Positions 47,669 to 57,282 of a stretch of DNA of 64,000 bases are shown here, in pieces. The translations under genes were made by a program, and so were the position numbers. Below the pieces are notes generated by a model. It was given only the letters and a program-made list of their open reading frames with translations, was not told where the DNA came from and made no database searches. This DNA comes from JADHLN01 sp965658435 (lineage in GTDB: Bacteria; Pseudomonadota; Alphaproteobacteria; Rickettsiales; JABIRX01). Position 1 is the stretch's first letter. Every line of letters begins with the position of its first letter. Location of the stretch: positions 12,648 through 76,647 of the forward strand of contig CBFHSE010000001.1 in NCBI GenBank assembly GCA_965658435.1, in the 5' to 3' direction.

Positions 47669-49399
47669 TTAAAAGCTAGATTTATAATAATCATTATTTT
47701 TAATTAACTCAGCATGTTTGCCAGTAGCAACGATTTTTCCTCTATGCATCACCATAATTAAATCAGCATCAATAATAGTATTTAATCTGTGAGCAATAAT
47801 TAAGCATGTTCTGTTTTTCTTTAATTTTTTTAAAGCATTTTGTACCTTTTTTTCAGAAATAGGATCCAGAGCAGAAGTAGCTTCATCAAGAAGTAAGATA
47901 GGGGAGTTTTTAAGAAACGCCCGAGCTAAAACTATTCTTTGTTTTTGTCCACCAGATAATAAATTTCCTCTTGATCCTATTATAGTATCAAAACCATCGT
48001 TAAGATCTTTTATAAATTCATATGCTTCTGCATCTTGAGCTGCCTTCATTAATTCAGCATCTGATATTTTTTTCTTAATGCCATAGCAAATATTTGCTCT
48101 TACCGTATCATCAAATAAAAATATATCCTGAGATACATAAGAGATTTGAGAGCGTAAATCACTAAAACTAAAATCTTTTATATTATGGCCATCTATAATT
48201 ATATCTCCTGCAGACACATCATAAAAACGCAGTAGTAAATTCATAATAGTAGATTTTCCGCTTCCTGACTTGCCAACTAAAGCATAATTGTGATTTTTTT
48301 TTAGCTCAAAAGAAATATTTTCTAGGGCATTTTCTTTTTGATTAGGGTAGATAAAAGAAATATTTTGAAATTGAATATTTGCATTTTCAATCTTAATTTT
48401 TTTCGCTTTACTTAACTGTTTAACTTGATGTTTTACATCAAAAATTTCAAAAATTCTCTTAGCAGCTGCAAGCCCCATTTGTAACTGATTATTTAACTTA
48501 GTAAGGCTTTTCATAGGTCTATATGCAGATAAAACAGCTGTAATAAACAAAAAGAAACTTCCAGTTGAAATTGACCCTTCAATTACCATATGACCACCAT
48601 ACCAAATAATGATAGCCAAAGCTATTCCGCCTAATGCTTCCATTAAAGGTGAGGTTAAAGAGTCTGTTTTTACTGATTTTCTGTAAAGATATTGTAATTT
48701 ATCAGTTAATTTAAATAAACGCTTTTTCTCAAATTCTTCAGCATTATATGCTTTAACAACTCTAATGCCTTGAACTGCTTCATCAATTTGATTGGTAAAA
48801 ATAGATAATTCTTTTTGGGTATTAGCTGAAATTTTACGCATTTTTTTACCAAGATGGTAAACTGGGTAAATAGCTAAAGGGAAAATACAAAAAGTGATAA
48901 TTGCTAATTTGGGCAAATAATAAAAAATAAGTGCTAATAAAAATATTAAGCTTAAAAATTCTCTGATAATATTAGTAAGTACTAAAGATATTGAGGAGCG
49001 CATCATATTAATATCATTAGTAAAATGAGAAATAATCTTTCCAGATGAGTTGTAAGTTAAAAATGCTAAGTCACTTTGTAAAATTTTAGCAAATAGCTTC
49101 CTTTGCACATCAAGCAAAATATCATTTTCAACATTTTTAGTTAATATATTTTGCATATAAACCGCCAAGCCTCTTAAAACTGAAACTAATAATAAAGCAA
49201 TAGGCACAATTAAAAGTAATAATTCACTTTTTTCAGTAAAAATTTTATCTAAAATAGGTTTCATCATCCAAGCATGTAATGCCGTAGTTGCTGCAACAAT
49301 AATCATAAAGAAAGCAGCAAGCCCTAATTTAGAAAAATAAGGTTTTACAAATTCTTTGATAATTCTTTTAACTAGATATTTTGAGCTGTAATCAATCAT
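47669..49399 (-). CDS. msbA: ABC exporter, MsbA-like (lipid A flippase candidate)
   Basis: A 576-residue half transporter: six membrane helices (residues about 20-310) followed by an ATPase domain with Walker A GKSGSGKST, signature LLSGGQKQR, Walker B ILLLDEATSALD and the H-loop IAHRLNTI. MsbA-type proteins flip lipid A core across the inner membrane. A multidrug exporter is an alternative from sequence alone; the neighbouring glycosyltransferase favours LPS. It overlaps proA by 4 nt (ATGA). Confidence 0.85.
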   Translation of the reverse strand: MIDYSSKYLVKRIIKEFVKPYFSKLGLAAFFMIIVAATTALHAWMMKPILDKIFTEKSELLLLIVPIALLLVSVLRGLAVYMQNILTKNVENDILLDVQRKLFAKILQSDLAFLTYNSSGKIISHFTNDINMMRSSISLVLTNIIREFLSLIFLLALIFYYLPKLAIITFCIFPLAIYPVYHLGKKMRKISANTQKELSIFTNQIDEAVQGIRVVKAYNAEEFEKKRLFKLTDKLQYLYRKSVKTDSLTSPLMEALGGIALAIIIWYGGHMVIEGSISTGSFFLFITAVLSAYRPMKSLTKLNNQLQMGLAAAKRIFEIFDVKHQVKQLSKAKKIKIENANIQFQNISFIYPNQKENALENISFELKKNHNYALVGKSGSGKSTIMNLLLRFYDVSAGDIIIDGHNIKDFSFSDLRSQISYVSQDIFLFDDTVRANICYGIKKKISDAELMKAAQDAEAYEFIKDLNDGFDTIIGSRGNLLSGGQKQRIVLARAFLKNSPILLLDEATSALDPISEKKVQNALKKLKKNRTCLIIAHRLNTIIDADLIMVMHRGKIVATGKHAELIKNNDYYKSSF

Positions 49400-50646
49400 T
49401 TTCTAACCTGACCATTACCTATTACTTGATATTTATATGTAACTAATTGCTCAATTCCAACTGGTCCTCTAGCATGCATTCTTCCAGTTGAGATTCCTAT
49501 TTCTGCTCCTAAACCAAATTCTCCACCATCAGCAAATTGGGTTGAGCTATTTAGCATCACAATAGCACTATCGATTTTTTGTAAAAACTCATTTGCAGCA
49601 TCTTTATTTTCTGTAATAATTGCATCTGTATGAGCAGAACTATATTTATTAATATGCTCTATAGCTTCACTTATATCATTAACTGATTTAATTGAAAAAA
49701 TTGCATCTAAATATTCAGTTGCAAAATCCTGTTCATTTGCAATTAAAAATTCTTTAGCAAATTCTCTAGCAGGTGCATCAGCTCTAATTTCGCATTTATT
49801 GTTAAATTTTTTAGCTATTAAAGGAATAATCTTAGGTAAAATGTCACGATCAATAACCACTGATTCAGTTGCCCCGCAAATTGCAGTACGACGCATTTTT
49901 GCATTAAAAAGGATATTAACAGCTTTTTCTAAATCAGCATCTTTATGAATATAACTATGACAATTACCATCTAAATGTTTAAAAATTGGAATTGAAGTTT
50001 TGCTACTAACCATATCAATTAAATTTTTTCCTCCTCTTGGGATTATAACATCAATGCCTGTTTTTAAAGCAAGCATTTCCGATAATAATTCTCGATCACT
50101 ATTAGGTAAAATTTGAATAATATCTTGTGTTAAATCAAATTCCAAAAGAGCTTGATTTAAAAACTTCATAATTGCCAGAGAGCTATTAAAGCTATCGCTT
50201 CCAGGTCTTAAAATTGCAACATTTCCTGATTTTAAACATAAACCCCAAGCATCAATGGTAACATTTGGTCTTGCTTCATAAATAATTGCGATAACTCCAA
50301 GAGGAACAGTTACTCTCTGTATTATTAGACCATTAGGTCTTTTATCAGAATAAATAATTTTTCCAACTGGATCTGGAAATTTAGCAATTTCTGCCAAAGA
50401 ATTAGCAGCAGAAATTAGTCTTTCTTTATTTAAATTCAAACGATCAATATATGCAGGGTTTTTTCCAGATTTTGTAGCGATTTCTATATCAATTTTATTA
50501 GCTTCTAATATTTCTTCGTAATTATAAATCAATAAATCCCTTGCTTTCAATAGGGCTGCATTTTTTAGCTTATCATCTAAGATAGCAGATATGGTAAAAG
50601 CTTTTCTTGATTTAGTAACAATATTGGCAATTATATCCTGATTCAT
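49396..50646 (-). CDS. proA: Gamma-glutamyl phosphate reductase
   Basis: The 416-residue protein belongs to the aldehyde dehydrogenase superfamily, with LGVIAIIYEARPNVTIDA, CLKSGNVAILRPGSDSFNS, the catalytic Cys in MRRTAICGATESVV (about residue 253), and the C-terminal GLGAEIGISTGRMHARGPVG. It reduces glutamyl-5-phosphate to the semialdehyde for proline synthesis. ProB is not in the window. It follows mrcA by 1 nt and overlaps the msbA-like gene by 4 nt. Confidence 0.95.
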   Translation of the reverse strand: MNQDIIANIVTKSRKAFTISAILDDKLKNAALLKARDLLIYNYEEILEANKIDIEIATKSGKNPAYIDRLNLNKERLISAANSLAEIAKFPDPVGKIIYSDKRPNGLIIQRVTVPLGVIAIIYEARPNVTIDAWGLCLKSGNVAILRPGSDSFNSSLAIMKFLNQALLEFDLTQDIIQILPNSDRELLSEMLALKTGIDVIIPRGGKNLIDMVSSKTSIPIFKHLDGNCHSYIHKDADLEKAVNILFNAKMRRTAICGATESVVIDRDILPKIIPLIAKKFNNKCEIRADAPAREFAKEFLIANEQDFATEYLDAIFSIKSVNDISEAIEHINKYSSAHTDAIITENKDAANEFLQKIDSAIVMLNSSTQFADGGEFGLGAEIGISTGRMHARGPVGIEQLVTYKYQVIGNGQVRK

Positions 50647-50647
50647 A

Positions 50648-53134
50648 TTAATAAATTACATTTTCGTAATTAATTTCTTCATCATCAAACTTACTATTAT
50701 TTTTAATAGCTTTTATATAATTTTCTTCTTTAAATATTTCAAAAATTATATCTTTTTTTAAGCTGGATGCAATCGGTGCTTTACCACTATTTCTATCAAT
50801 TTTTACAAATTTAAGACCAGATGGAATCTTAAAAGGACGTGACTGAAAATTTTTTAATGATTCTCGCATGATATCAACAAAAATTGGTACAGCAACAGAA
50901 GAGCCGGTTTCATTCAAGCCCATTGATTTTGGTGTATCAAATCCTGCCCATACTCCAACAACAAGATCTGGAGAAAATCCTACAAACCAAGTATCATAAC
51001 TTTCATTAGTAGTTCCAGTTTTACCAGCTATAGGTTTGGGAAGATTTCTAGCTCTCCATGCAGTTCCTCTTTGAACCACACCTTCTAAAAAAGAAGTCAT
51101 TTGATATGCTGTTCTGGAATCTGTTAAAACTTCTCTGTTATCGTTTAATTCAGGTATTAAAATTTGATCTTCATTTACTTCTCTATCAATATTACAATTT
51201 TCGCATAATCTATTGTCTTTTCTAAATATAGTTTTACCATTTTTATCTTGCACTTTTTCAACGGCATATGGAGTTATTTTTTTTCCTCCATTAGCTATCA
51301 TCGCATATGCTGTTGTAATTCTGAGTAAGTTTGATTCCTCTGCTCCTAAAACCAAAGCATAATTACTTACAGGGTCATCACTAATACCATATCTTTTGAC
51401 TACTTCCGCAATTTTATCTAAGCCAACCATTTGGGCTAAGCGAACTGTAACTACGTTTCTTGATTTTTCTAAACCTAATCTAAGAGGAGTAGGTCCATAA
51501 AATCTGTTAGAATAATTCATTGGTATCCAATAAGTTCCATCTTCTTTTTTCATTCTAACCTCATCATCAATAATAATTTGATTTGGAGGGAGATTATTTT
51601 CAAGGGCAGTAAGATAAATAAAAGGCTTTATGATAGATCCAGGTTGACGTACTGCTTGCACAGCTCTATTAAATTCAGTTTTACTATCATTATATCCGCC
51701 CACCATTGCTAATATTGCTCCATTATGAGGATTCATTGCTACCACAGCACCATTTATTTCAGGTATTTGTTTTAAATCATATGAATTTGCTTTGTTTTTT
51801 ATTTCTTCTACGAAAACAACATCTCCAACTTCAAAAACATCAGATACCTCTTTGACATCAATTAAAATATGCTCATTTCTTTCAATAGCTTCATTATATA
51901 TTACTTCAGGTTTTTTTGCCCATTTCAAATTTTTCAGTTCAATAAAACCCTTTTTTTGATCACTTGTGATAATTTTGGCAGCGTCATCCATAAGCTCTAT
52001 TATAACTGCAACTTGCCAATTTTTATCAATATAATAATCAGGCTCGTCAATTTTAGAAAGTTCTTCGAGGTAATAATTAAAAGAAGGATCATTATTTTCA
52101 ATGGAATCATCCATATTATTTGCTTTTATATCATAAGGAATGATTTTTGCTATTTCTCCCCTATAACCATGTCTTCTATCATATCTGTGTAAACCATCTC
52201 TCAAAGATTTAAAGGAAATATTCTGAATTTCAGGATTTAATGTGCCATGAATCACTAGCCCATTTTCAGTTAATTCTTTCTCACTATAAATTTCGGTTAT
52301 TTCCTTACGAACAAATTCACCAAAAGATCCAGCTTTAAGTAGTTTTCCTGATTTTCTATCTATTAATTTTATAGGCGATGAAAGAGCAAGCTCAGCCTCT
52401 GAGCGTGATATTTTTCTTTCGTCAAACATTTTTCTTATCACCCAATTTCTTCTAGATATAGCACCATCATAGTTTTTTCTTGGATCTAGAGAAGTTGGTG
52501 CCTTAGGAAGTGCTGCCAAAAAAGCTGCTTCTGCTATTGATAATTCATCTAGAGGCTTGTTGAAGTAATTTAAAGCAGCAGCAACAATACCATATGATCT
52601 GTAACCAAGATAGATTTCATTTAAATATATTTCTAGGACTCTCTCTTTGGACAAAGTTTTTGAAATTCTAACTGCCAATATAGCCTCTTTGATTTTTCTT
52701 GTAATAGTTCTTTCTTTAGTAAGCAAAATATTTTTAACAACTTGTTGAGTAATTGTTGATGCTCCAATAAAATTTCTTCCTTCCTTAAATCTTGTAACAT
52801 TCTGCCATACAGCTCTGATTATAGCAGAAACATCTATTCCAGAATGATAATAAAAATTACTATCTTCAGCTGTTAGAAAAGCATCTTGTATATGTTTCGG
52901 TATATATTCTAATTCAATAAAAGAACGCTTTTGCAGGGCGTATTCATCTATTAACTCACCATCTTCAGCATATAATCTGCTAGTTATAGGTGATTGATAG
53001 GCTGATAACATTTCATGGTCAGGTAAGGTTTTACCAAAATAAAAAAAAGCAGACCCAGACAATAATAGGGCGAGCATAAAAAGCCATACAATGGTTTTAA
53101 ATAATATCCATAACTTGTTTTTAATTCCGCTCAT
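50648..53134 (-). CDS. mrcA: Class A penicillin-binding protein 1A
   Basis: 828 residues from the ATG at 53134 (MSGIKNKLW); the frame to 53152 begins at TTG. An N-terminal membrane helix is followed by the GT51 transglycosylase (TAEDSNFYYHSG with catalytic Glu, GASTITQQVVKN), an OB-like insert, then the transpeptidase: SxxK as PGSIIKP, KSRNVV and KTG as AGKTGTTNES. It polymerises and crosslinks peptidoglycan in the periplasm. It overlaps rsmI by 14 nt. A LpoA-like activator gene lies one gene away. Confidence 0.94.
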   Translation of the reverse strand: MSGIKNKLWILFKTIVWLFMLALLLSGSAFFYFGKTLPDHEMLSAYQSPITSRLYAEDGELIDEYALQKRSFIELEYIPKHIQDAFLTAEDSNFYYHSGIDVSAIIRAVWQNVTRFKEGRNFIGASTITQQVVKNILLTKERTITRKIKEAILAVRISKTLSKERVLEIYLNEIYLGYRSYGIVAAALNYFNKPLDELSIAEAAFLAALPKAPTSLDPRKNYDGAISRRNWVIRKMFDERKISRSEAELALSSPIKLIDRKSGKLLKAGSFGEFVRKEITEIYSEKELTENGLVIHGTLNPEIQNISFKSLRDGLHRYDRRHGYRGEIAKIIPYDIKANNMDDSIENNDPSFNYYLEELSKIDEPDYYIDKNWQVAVIIELMDDAAKIITSDQKKGFIELKNLKWAKKPEVIYNEAIERNEHILIDVKEVSDVFEVGDVVFVEEIKNKANSYDLKQIPEINGAVVAMNPHNGAILAMVGGYNDSKTEFNRAVQAVRQPGSIIKPFIYLTALENNLPPNQIIIDDEVRMKKEDGTYWIPMNYSNRFYGPTPLRLGLEKSRNVVTVRLAQMVGLDKIAEVVKRYGISDDPVSNYALVLGAEESNLLRITTAYAMIANGGKKITPYAVEKVQDKNGKTIFRKDNRLCENCNIDREVNEDQILIPELNDNREVLTDSRTAYQMTSFLEGVVQRGTAWRARNLPKPIAGKTGTTNESYDTWFVGFSPDLVVGVWAGFDTPKSMGLNETGSSVAVPIFVDIMRESLKNFQSRPFKIPSGLKFVKIDRNSGKAPIASSLKKDIIFEIFKEENYIKAIKNNSKFDDEEINYENVIY

Positions 53135-54002
53135 CAAATTTTTTAATAGCAAGATTATAAATTTCTTTTTTTGTTAAATTACTAATTTCACTCAAGAATT
53201 TGCTAAGATCCTTAACTGATAAATATTTGCTAGCAATTTCGATAACCTTTATTATATCATTTGTAAAGGTTACATTTTTTTTATCGATATCATTGTAAAG
53301 TATAACAACAAATTCTCCTTTTAAATTTTTATCATATAGCTGCTTATGAATATTTTGAGTTTTTGCAAAAATTTTTTCTTCATGCAATTTTGTTAATTCG
53401 CGCACTACGAAAATATCTTTATCTTTAAAAATATCAGCTATAGCTTTAACTAAAAATAAAATTCTATTTGCGGATTCAAAAAATATAAAGCATGTTTTTT
53501 GCGCTTTTAAATTATGTAAATAATTCTTCAAGCTTTCATTCTTTCTAGGTGGAAATCCCAGAAAAGTAAAATTATCAGTAGGTAAAGGAGAACAAGATAA
53601 TGCCGTAGTAATAGAGCTTGGACCTGGAATAGGGTAAATATTTAAATTATTATTATAAATATCTCTAACTAGCTTATAACCTGGGTCAGATATTAGGGGT
53701 GTTCCAGCATCACTTACCAGTCCTACTGAGCATCCAGATTTAATTAATTCTATTATTTCTTTTCTTTTGGAATCTGGAGATTGTTCATTATATACTTTAA
53801 TTGATCTATTATGATTAAGATAAGATAAAATTTTTATAGTTTTGCTAGAATCTTCAGCGTAAATATAGTCTAGATTAATTAGTAGATTGGCTGCTCTTAT
53901 AGATAAATCCTCCATATTTCCAATTGGAGTGGCAATAATATAAAGTCCAAAAAGAGGTTTGCTTTCTAATTTTTTGTGATTTATAAGCAATTTACTATTC
54001 AT
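53121..54002 (-). CDS. rsmI: 16S rRNA C1402 ribose methyltransferase RsmI
   Basis: 293 residues from ATG 54002 (MNSKLLINHKK); the open frame goes further upstream into the divergent lipoprotein gene and is not likely used. The tetrapyrrole-methylase fold begins LYIIATPIGNMEDLSIRA, then YAEDSSKTIKIL, GLVSDAGTPLISDPG and PIPGPSSITTALS. It methylates the 2'-OH of C1402 in 16S rRNA. It is next to mrcA and divergent from the LpoA-like gene, a linkage also known from Escherichia coli (rsmI-lpoA). Confidence 0.93.
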   Translation of the reverse strand: MNSKLLINHKKLESKPLFGLYIIATPIGNMEDLSIRAANLLINLDYIYAEDSSKTIKILSYLNHNRSIKVYNEQSPDSKRKEIIELIKSGCSVGLVSDAGTPLISDPGYKLVRDIYNNNLNIYPIPGPSSITTALSCSPLPTDNFTFLGFPPRKNESLKNYLHNLKAQKTCFIFFESANRILFLVKAIADIFKDKDIFVVRELTKLHEEKIFAKTQNIHKQLYDKNLKGEFVVILYNDIDKKNVTFTNDIIKVIEIASKYLSVKDLSKFLSEISNLTKKEIYNLAIKKFDERN

Positions 54003-54012
54003 TTTTTTGACT

Positions 54013-55362
54013 ATGAGATTAAAAAACTTAACTATATTCATTATTCTGTTTTTTACAACTTCATGCATTCAAACAGTAAATAAATATAGTGATGATAAAA
54101 TCATTCAGCTTCCTCCTAGAATTGATAAAAAAGTAATTAAAGAAAAATTTTCTGATCTACCATTTGAAAGCGAAAAAGAAATCAAAATTGCCATGTTGCT
54201 ACCATTAACAGATAAACATGAAAAATTAGGCAAAGATCTTTATAATGCTGCTAAATTAGCTTTATATGATCACGGTGACCCAAGAATTGTTATTTACCCA
54301 ATAGATACCAAAGGAAGTAGCTTTGGTGCAATAAACGCTGTCAAAGAGGCAATTGAGCAAAATATAGATGTTATCGTTGGACCAGTCTTTTCTGAAAATG
54401 TAAAAGCTATAAAACCATTAGCAAAAGAAAATAACATAAAAATTTTTACATTTTCAAACGATACTAATATAGCCGAAGAGAATATTTACGTATTAGGCTT
54501 AGGAATAGAGCAGCAGGTTGATAGAGTTGTCAAATATGCCAAGGAAAATGGTTATGAATATTTTGCATCAATAGCACCTGCTAATCAATTTGGTTCCAAA
54601 ATAGCATTTCAGCTAAGGGAGTCGGCTGGTGAAAAAGATAAAACACTTAAAACAGAGTTTTACAATTCTTCTAATAACATTGAAGCAAATATAAGACGAG
54701 TTGTTAAAACATTATCTGAAAGCCCTGTTAATGAAGAGGGTGAGGCATTATTTATAAAAGATCTTGCTTTGAGTAAAAACATCTATGATGAAGAAAAAAT
54801 CCTTGCGAGCAATGAAGATATATTAAAAGATGAAGATAAGAAGATTATAGAAAAACGTGACTTCAGCGATTATAAAAGAGCTCTAATCATTGGCGAAGGT
54901 GGAGCTAAAACATTAACTAAAATAGGAGAGTCTTTAGCAAAAAGAAATTTATCACAAGATATTAAATTACTTGGTTTATCAGTATGGGATGAAAACTATT
55001 CCTTAAATAACCCTGTCTATGAAAATTCTTGGTATGCAGATTATGCAAAAGAAAACATAAAGATTTTTGAAAATCATTTTTATGAAAATTTTAAATATAA
55101 TCCACCAAAAATATCTATTTTGGCATATGATATTATATCTGTTATATCGGCATTAGCATCATACCATGATGAAACTGATCCATTTAGCTTGAAAAATTTA
55201 AATAACTCTATTGGTTTTTCAGGGGTTTCTGGTGTTTTTAGATTTAGAGAAGATGGTGTTGTTGAAAGATTGTTAGAGATTTATGAAGTTATAAATAATC
55301 ATGGAAATAGCCTAGATCCAGCACCTTTTCAATTTGAAGTTGAAGAAGCTACAAAATTTTAA
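54013..55362 (+). CDS. LpoA-like penicillin-binding protein activator lipoprotein
   Basis: A 449-residue protein from ATG 54013 with a lipoprotein signal, LTIFIILFFTTSC, lipid-modified Cys about residue 17. The rest is a periplasmic-binding-protein type I fold (KIAMLLPLTDKHEKLGKDL, VDVIVGPVFSENVKAI-like IDVIVGPVFSE, YEYFASIAPANQFGS, ALIIGEGGA). This matches the C-terminal domain of LpoA, which stimulates PBP1A from the outer membrane. It lacks the N-terminal TPR domain of the E. coli protein. Its start is only 10 nt from the rsmI start, transcribed the other way. Confidence 0.85.
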   Translation: MRLKNLTIFIILFFTTSCIQTVNKYSDDKIIQLPPRIDKKVIKEKFSDLPFESEKEIKIAMLLPLTDKHEKLGKDLYNAAKLALYDHGDPRIVIYPIDTKGSSFGAINAVKEAIEQNIDVIVGPVFSENVKAIKPLAKENNIKIFTFSNDTNIAEENIYVLGLGIEQQVDRVVKYAKENGYEYFASIAPANQFGSKIAFQLRESAGEKDKTLKTEFYNSSNNIEANIRRVVKTLSESPVNEEGEALFIKDLALSKNIYDEEKILASNEDILKDEDKKIIEKRDFSDYKRALIIGEGGAKTLTKIGESLAKRNLSQDIKLLGLSVWDENYSLNNPVYENSWYADYAKENIKIFENHFYENFKYNPPKISILAYDIISVISALASYHDETDPFSLKNLNNSIGFSGVSGVFRFREDGVVERLLEIYEVINNHGNSLDPAPFQFEVEEATKF

Positions 55363-55428
55363 CTTGCAATAGACTAAGATTTCTAATAAAAGAAGATAAG
55401 TAAAGTCTAGTAATTTTTTGGAGGAAAA

Positions 55429-56895
55429 ATGGAAGTTAAATTTTCAAAACTAAGCCTACCTAGCAGAGGTGTAGCAGTAATATTAATAACAAAAGAAAAT
55501 CTCAACTCAGAGAATCTTGCAAAATTTACCAGAAAATCACCGGTAAAATTTTCAGCTGATTATGGTCAAATTATACCAACATCTCAACCAGATGACCATG
55601 ATCTTGACTTGGTAATTCTTGTTGGTCTGGGGAAGGCAAGTAAAATATCAGAAAATAAAATGCGTAATTTAGGAGGTAAAATAACCAGTTTTTTTCAACA
55701 AAATAAATTAGAGCAGGCATCTATTATCATAGACGAAATTGAAAATACAATTGTCGAAACTGGGCAAATAGCAGCAGAAATTGCCTATGGCATGAATTTA
55801 AAAAATTATCGTTTTGATAAATATTTATCTGAAGAAAAAAAGGAAAAATCTAGCAAAATCACAAAGTTAGATTTTAGGCTTGAGCAATCAGATCAAGCTA
55901 TGAAGCTATATGACGAATATAGCAAAATCGCTGAGAATGTATATTTTGCTCGTGATTTAATCTCAGAGCCAGCTAATATATTGACAACAGAGGCATATGC
56001 AAAAATATGTAAATCACTAGAATCCTTAGGATTAAAAGTAGATGTTTTAGGAGAAAAAGAGATGAAAAAGCTTGGTATGAATAGCCTATTAGCAGTAGGG
56101 CAAGCAAGCATTACCGAGTCACAATTAGTTGTTTTAGAATGGAAAGGAGACGCAGACAAAGATAAAGCTCCGTTAGCTTTTGTTGGAAAAGGCGTTGTAT
56201 TTGATACTGGGGGTATATCATTAAAACCAAGCTTGAATATGGATGCCATGAAAGCGGATATGGGAGGGTCAGCAGCAGTTGTTGGGCTCATGAGGACTCT
56301 TGCAACAAGAAATGCAAAAGTAAATGCTATTGGAGTTATTGGCTTGGTTGAAAATATGCCAGGTGGTAATGCCCAAAGACCAGGAGATATAGTTACTTCT
56401 ATGTCAGGGCAAACCATAGAATGCTTAAATACAGATGCGGAAGGTAGAATGGTATTAGCAGATGCTTTATATTATGCTAAAACTAAATATAACCCAGAGT
56501 TAATTATTGATCTTGCTACATTAACAGGAGCAATAGTAGTTACTTTAGCAGATGTTTATTCAGGTTTATTTTCAAATGATGATAATCTTTCAGAAAAGCT
56601 AATAGCAGCTGGTAAGGCAACAGATGAAAAATTATGGCGTCTTCCTCTTGGCGAAGAGTTTGACGAAATGATTAATACCCCAAATGCTGATATGAAAAAT
56701 ATCGGAAATGGAAGAGGGGCAGGAAGTATAACAGCTGCACAATTCTTACAAAGATTTATTGGCGATACTCCATGGGCTCATTTAGATATAGCAGGTACAT
56801 CAATGAAAAATAGAGCAACAGATATTTCAGCAAAAGGAGCGACTGCATTTGGTGTTAGGTTGTTGAATAAGTTTGTAAAAACCAATTATGCATAA
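55429..56895 (+). CDS. pepA: Leucyl aminopeptidase PepA
   Basis: A 488-residue M17 aminopeptidase. The catalytic domain has VGKGVVFDTGGISLKPS with metal-binding Lys/Asp (about residues 260-277), DMGGSAAVVG and the signature NTDAEGRMVLADAL (about 340). It removes N-terminal residues from peptides in the cytosol and uses two divalent metals. It has an excellent Shine-Dalgarno sequence (GGAGG, 55420-55424). A 101-bp tandem repeat follows. Confidence 0.96.
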   Translation: MEVKFSKLSLPSRGVAVILITKENLNSENLAKFTRKSPVKFSADYGQIIPTSQPDDHDLDLVILVGLGKASKISENKMRNLGGKITSFFQQNKLEQASIIIDEIENTIVETGQIAAEIAYGMNLKNYRFDKYLSEEKKEKSSKITKLDFRLEQSDQAMKLYDEYSKIAENVYFARDLISEPANILTTEAYAKICKSLESLGLKVDVLGEKEMKKLGMNSLLAVGQASITESQLVVLEWKGDADKDKAPLAFVGKGVVFDTGGISLKPSLNMDAMKADMGGSAAVVGLMRTLATRNAKVNAIGVIGLVENMPGGNAQRPGDIVTSMSGQTIECLNTDAEGRMVLADALYYAKTKYNPELIIDLATLTGAIVVTLADVYSGLFSNDDNLSEKLIAAGKATDEKLWRLPLGEEFDEMINTPNADMKNIGNGRGAGSITAAQFLQRFIGDTPWAHLDIAGTSMKNRATDISAKGATAFGVRLLNKFVKTNYA

Positions 56896-56920
56896 TTTTT
56901 AAATTTTAAATTGATCTTTT

Positions 56921-57266
56921 GGCGGCTTTTTCACAATATTTTCTCATTAATATTAATATATTAATTTAAAAATATAATTAAAAATCCATCCAAAATCTCT
57001 AATTTAAATATCATGTTGTTTGGCGGCTTTTTCACAATATTTTCTCATTAATATTAATATATTAATTTAAAAATATAATTAAAAATCCATCCAAAATCTC
57101 TAATTTAAATATCATGTTGTTTGGCGGCTTTTTCACAATATTTTCTCATTAATATTAATATATTACNNNNNNNNNTTGGCGGCTTTTTCACAATATTTTC
57201 TCATTAATATAAATATATTAATTTAAAAATATAATTAAAAATCCATCCAAAATCTCTAATTTAAAT
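56921..57266. repeat. 101-bp tandem repeat, four copies, one broken by a gap
   Basis: Units starting at GGCGGCTTTTTCACAA occur at 56921, 57022, 57123 and 57178. The first two steps are exactly 101 bp. The third unit is cut by a 9-N gap (57167-57175) after about 44 bp, so the array is probably collapsed and its true copy number unknown. Copies are nearly identical; copy 4 has one change (AATATAAATA instead of AATATTAATA). Each unit contains an AT-rich palindromic stretch (ATTAATATTAATATATTAAT). It fills the 387-nt space between pepA and the convergent ankyrin gene; no gene is seen in it. No spacers are present, so it is not CRISPR. Confidence 0.93.
57167..57175. other. Short sequence gap inside the tandem repeat
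   Basis: Nine N interrupt the third repeat unit. If units are 101 bp, at least about 46 bp are missing here, so the gap size is nominal. Confidence 0.9.
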
Positions 57267-57282
57267 AATGAAGTTCTTGGTA

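Noticed and set aside
56921..57266. CRISPR array
   Set aside because: The 101-bp units are contiguous and near identical without variable spacers, and no cas gene is present.
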